Shown here: positions 48,757 through 49,362 of the stretch, piece after piece
How positions within the stretch are numbered: position 1 is the stretch's first letter
Layout of the letters: each line of letters opens with the position of its first letter
Assembly (NCBI GenBank): GCA_024227975.1
Contig: JAAETV010000130.1
Coordinates: forward strand, 1 to 49,362
DNA: 49,362 nucleotides
Direction: 5' to 3'
From: Actinomycetes bacterium
GTDB taxonomy: Bacteria > Actinomycetota > Acidimicrobiia > Acidimicrobiales > SZUA-35
Made by a program: the position numbers and the translations under genes
The notes under the pieces: model-generated
The model's input: the letters and a program-made list of their open reading frames with translations, nothing else
Told to the model about the DNA's origin: nothing
Database searches by the model: none

Positions 48757-49362
48757 CTATTCCTCCTCAAAGGCGATCACCGGCGCGGGCACGGTAGTCG
48801 TCGGTTGTAGGTCGGTCGCCGCGGTCGATGAGCCGGCGGCCATCGTGGTGAAGGCATCGAGCTCGACGACAAACTCAACCCTGTCCGCTCCCCCATCGCT
48901 GCTCAGCTCGACCGACCGGATCCGGAACAGGCGCTGGCTCTGACTGAGTCGATCGAGGTAGGCCAGCGTCGCCTCATAGGTTCCACTACCGGTGACGCTG
49001 ATTTCCACCCGTGACAAGGTGCTCGCCGAGCCGTCGGCGGCGAGATCGACGGCGACAATACCGGCAGCCCTTGACAGCGGCTGTGGCGTCGGGTTCGGGC
49101 TGATCACCTCGATGGCGAGGTCACCCTGCACATCGGTGGCAGCCAGAAGGGCGATGAGCTGGGGAACGTTGATCTCCGGTGGGATGACGGCCTCGACCTG
49201 CTCGATCGCGGCCAAGGCCTCCTCCTCGACCTCGGCGAAGGCGATCAGGTCGCTGTCGATCCGTTGGCGGCTGGCCACGGCCCGGGCGGTAGCCTCCGTT
49301 GCCCGTTCTGACTCATCGATGGCACCGTTGGCAGCTGTCACGATTCCGAACCAGGCGATGAC
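48757..49362 (-). CDS. PilO-like type IV pilus assembly protein, truncated at its N-terminus by the window edge
   Basis: The frame runs off the right edge (visible codons before the GTG at 49341 read VIAWFGI), so the start lies outside. What remains is the end of a transmembrane helix, a coiled coil (about 49200-49330), and a PilO-type ferredoxin-like domain: AAIEQVEAVIPPEINVPQLIALLAATD, then SRVEISVTGSGTYEATLAYLDRLSQSQRLFRIRSVEL. PilO with PilN and PilM forms the inner-membrane alignment complex of type IV pili. PilM/PilN are expected just beyond the edge. Confidence 0.75.
   Translation of the reverse strand, partial: VIAWFGIVTAANGAIDESERATEATARAVASRQRIDSDLIAFAEVEEEALAAIEQVEAVIPPEINVPQLIALLAATDVQGDLAIEVISPNPTPQPLSRAAGIVAVDLAADGSASTLSRVEISVTGSGTYEATLAYLDRLSQSQRLFRIRSVELSSDGGADRVEFVVELDAFTTMAAGSSTAATDLQPTTTVPAPVIAFEEE

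Noticed and set aside
1..49362. tRNA, rRNA, riboswitch, integrase, transposase or attachment site
   Set aside because: I scanned by eye for T-loop sequences, clover-leaf stems, long direct repeats and mobile-element protein motifs and found none that hold up. A covariance-model search could still find a small RNA that I missed.

Overview
The window is GC-rich, with densely packed genes, many GTG starts, ATGA/GTGA stop-start overlaps, CoA-ester catabolism, [NiFe]-hydrogenase maturation genes and secreted actinobacterial-type repeat proteins. Together these suggest a high-GC actinobacterium, most likely an environmental member of the Acidimicrobiia. That placement is inferred from gene content; no rRNA, tRNA or taxonomic marker is visible. 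I saw no CRISPR array, insertion sequence, integrase or phage gene.

Layout. (1) 1-2890: the end of an epimerase-like gene, then a secreted seven-repeat beta-propeller protein. (2) 2917-7305: acyl-CoA metabolism, with a CoA-transferase and acyl-CoA dehydrogenase on the minus strand divergent from a MaoC hydratase of the itaconyl/mesaconyl-CoA type, then a dimethylargininase-family enzyme. (3) 7898-11835: a secreted S33 peptidase translationally coupled to a lipoprotein paralogue that has lost the catalytic residues. (4) 12081-16156: a tandem-fused class III CoA-transferase, an AtzG/GatC-like small subunit and an amidase. (5) 16202-17171: a Xre-type regulator behind a palindromic site, overlapping a ClpP-fold protein without the catalytic Ser and His. 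(6) 17260-22383: a double-GNAT protein, two unrecognised small ORFs, a duplicated scrap of the GNAT gene, a LysR regulator, a small ORF with a good promoter, a uridine-kinase-like enzyme and a class II aaRS-like protein. (7) 22450-27173: a large secreted nuclease with RTX repeats, and adenosine deaminase. (8) 27276-32180: hypF and hypC-hypD-hypE. (9) 32357-35427: a secreted 5'-nucleotidase, an enoyl-CoA hydratase-family protein and a DUF1330 protein. (10) 35553-45760: an envelope-lipid neighbourhood. It has a VC0807-family membrane protein, two PAP2 phosphatases with intact motifs, a glycerophosphodiesterase, a PAP2-kinase fusion, a lipoprotein, NhaA, a YqeG/PGP-phosphatase-type HAD enzyme and a kinase-flippase fusion. 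(11) 45913-49362: a polysaccharide deacetylase with DUF4214 repeats, a saccharopine-dehydrogenase-like oxidoreductase, and the end of a type IV pilus operon (PilO-like plus a small membrane protein).

The most unusual parts are the lipid-phosphate cluster at 36-46 kb, where kinase domains are joined to degenerate PAP2 domains and in one case to an LPG-synthase-type flippase, and the regulator/inactive-ClpP pair at 16.2-17.2 kb. Several other proteins (peptidase paralogue, acyl-CoA dehydrogenase, enoyl-CoA hydratase, half of the CoA-transferase fusion) also lack expected catalytic residues. The secreted nuclease and the 5'-nucleotidase share a short upstream motif at nearly the same distance from their starts, which suggests joint regulation for nucleic-acid or phosphate scavenging.
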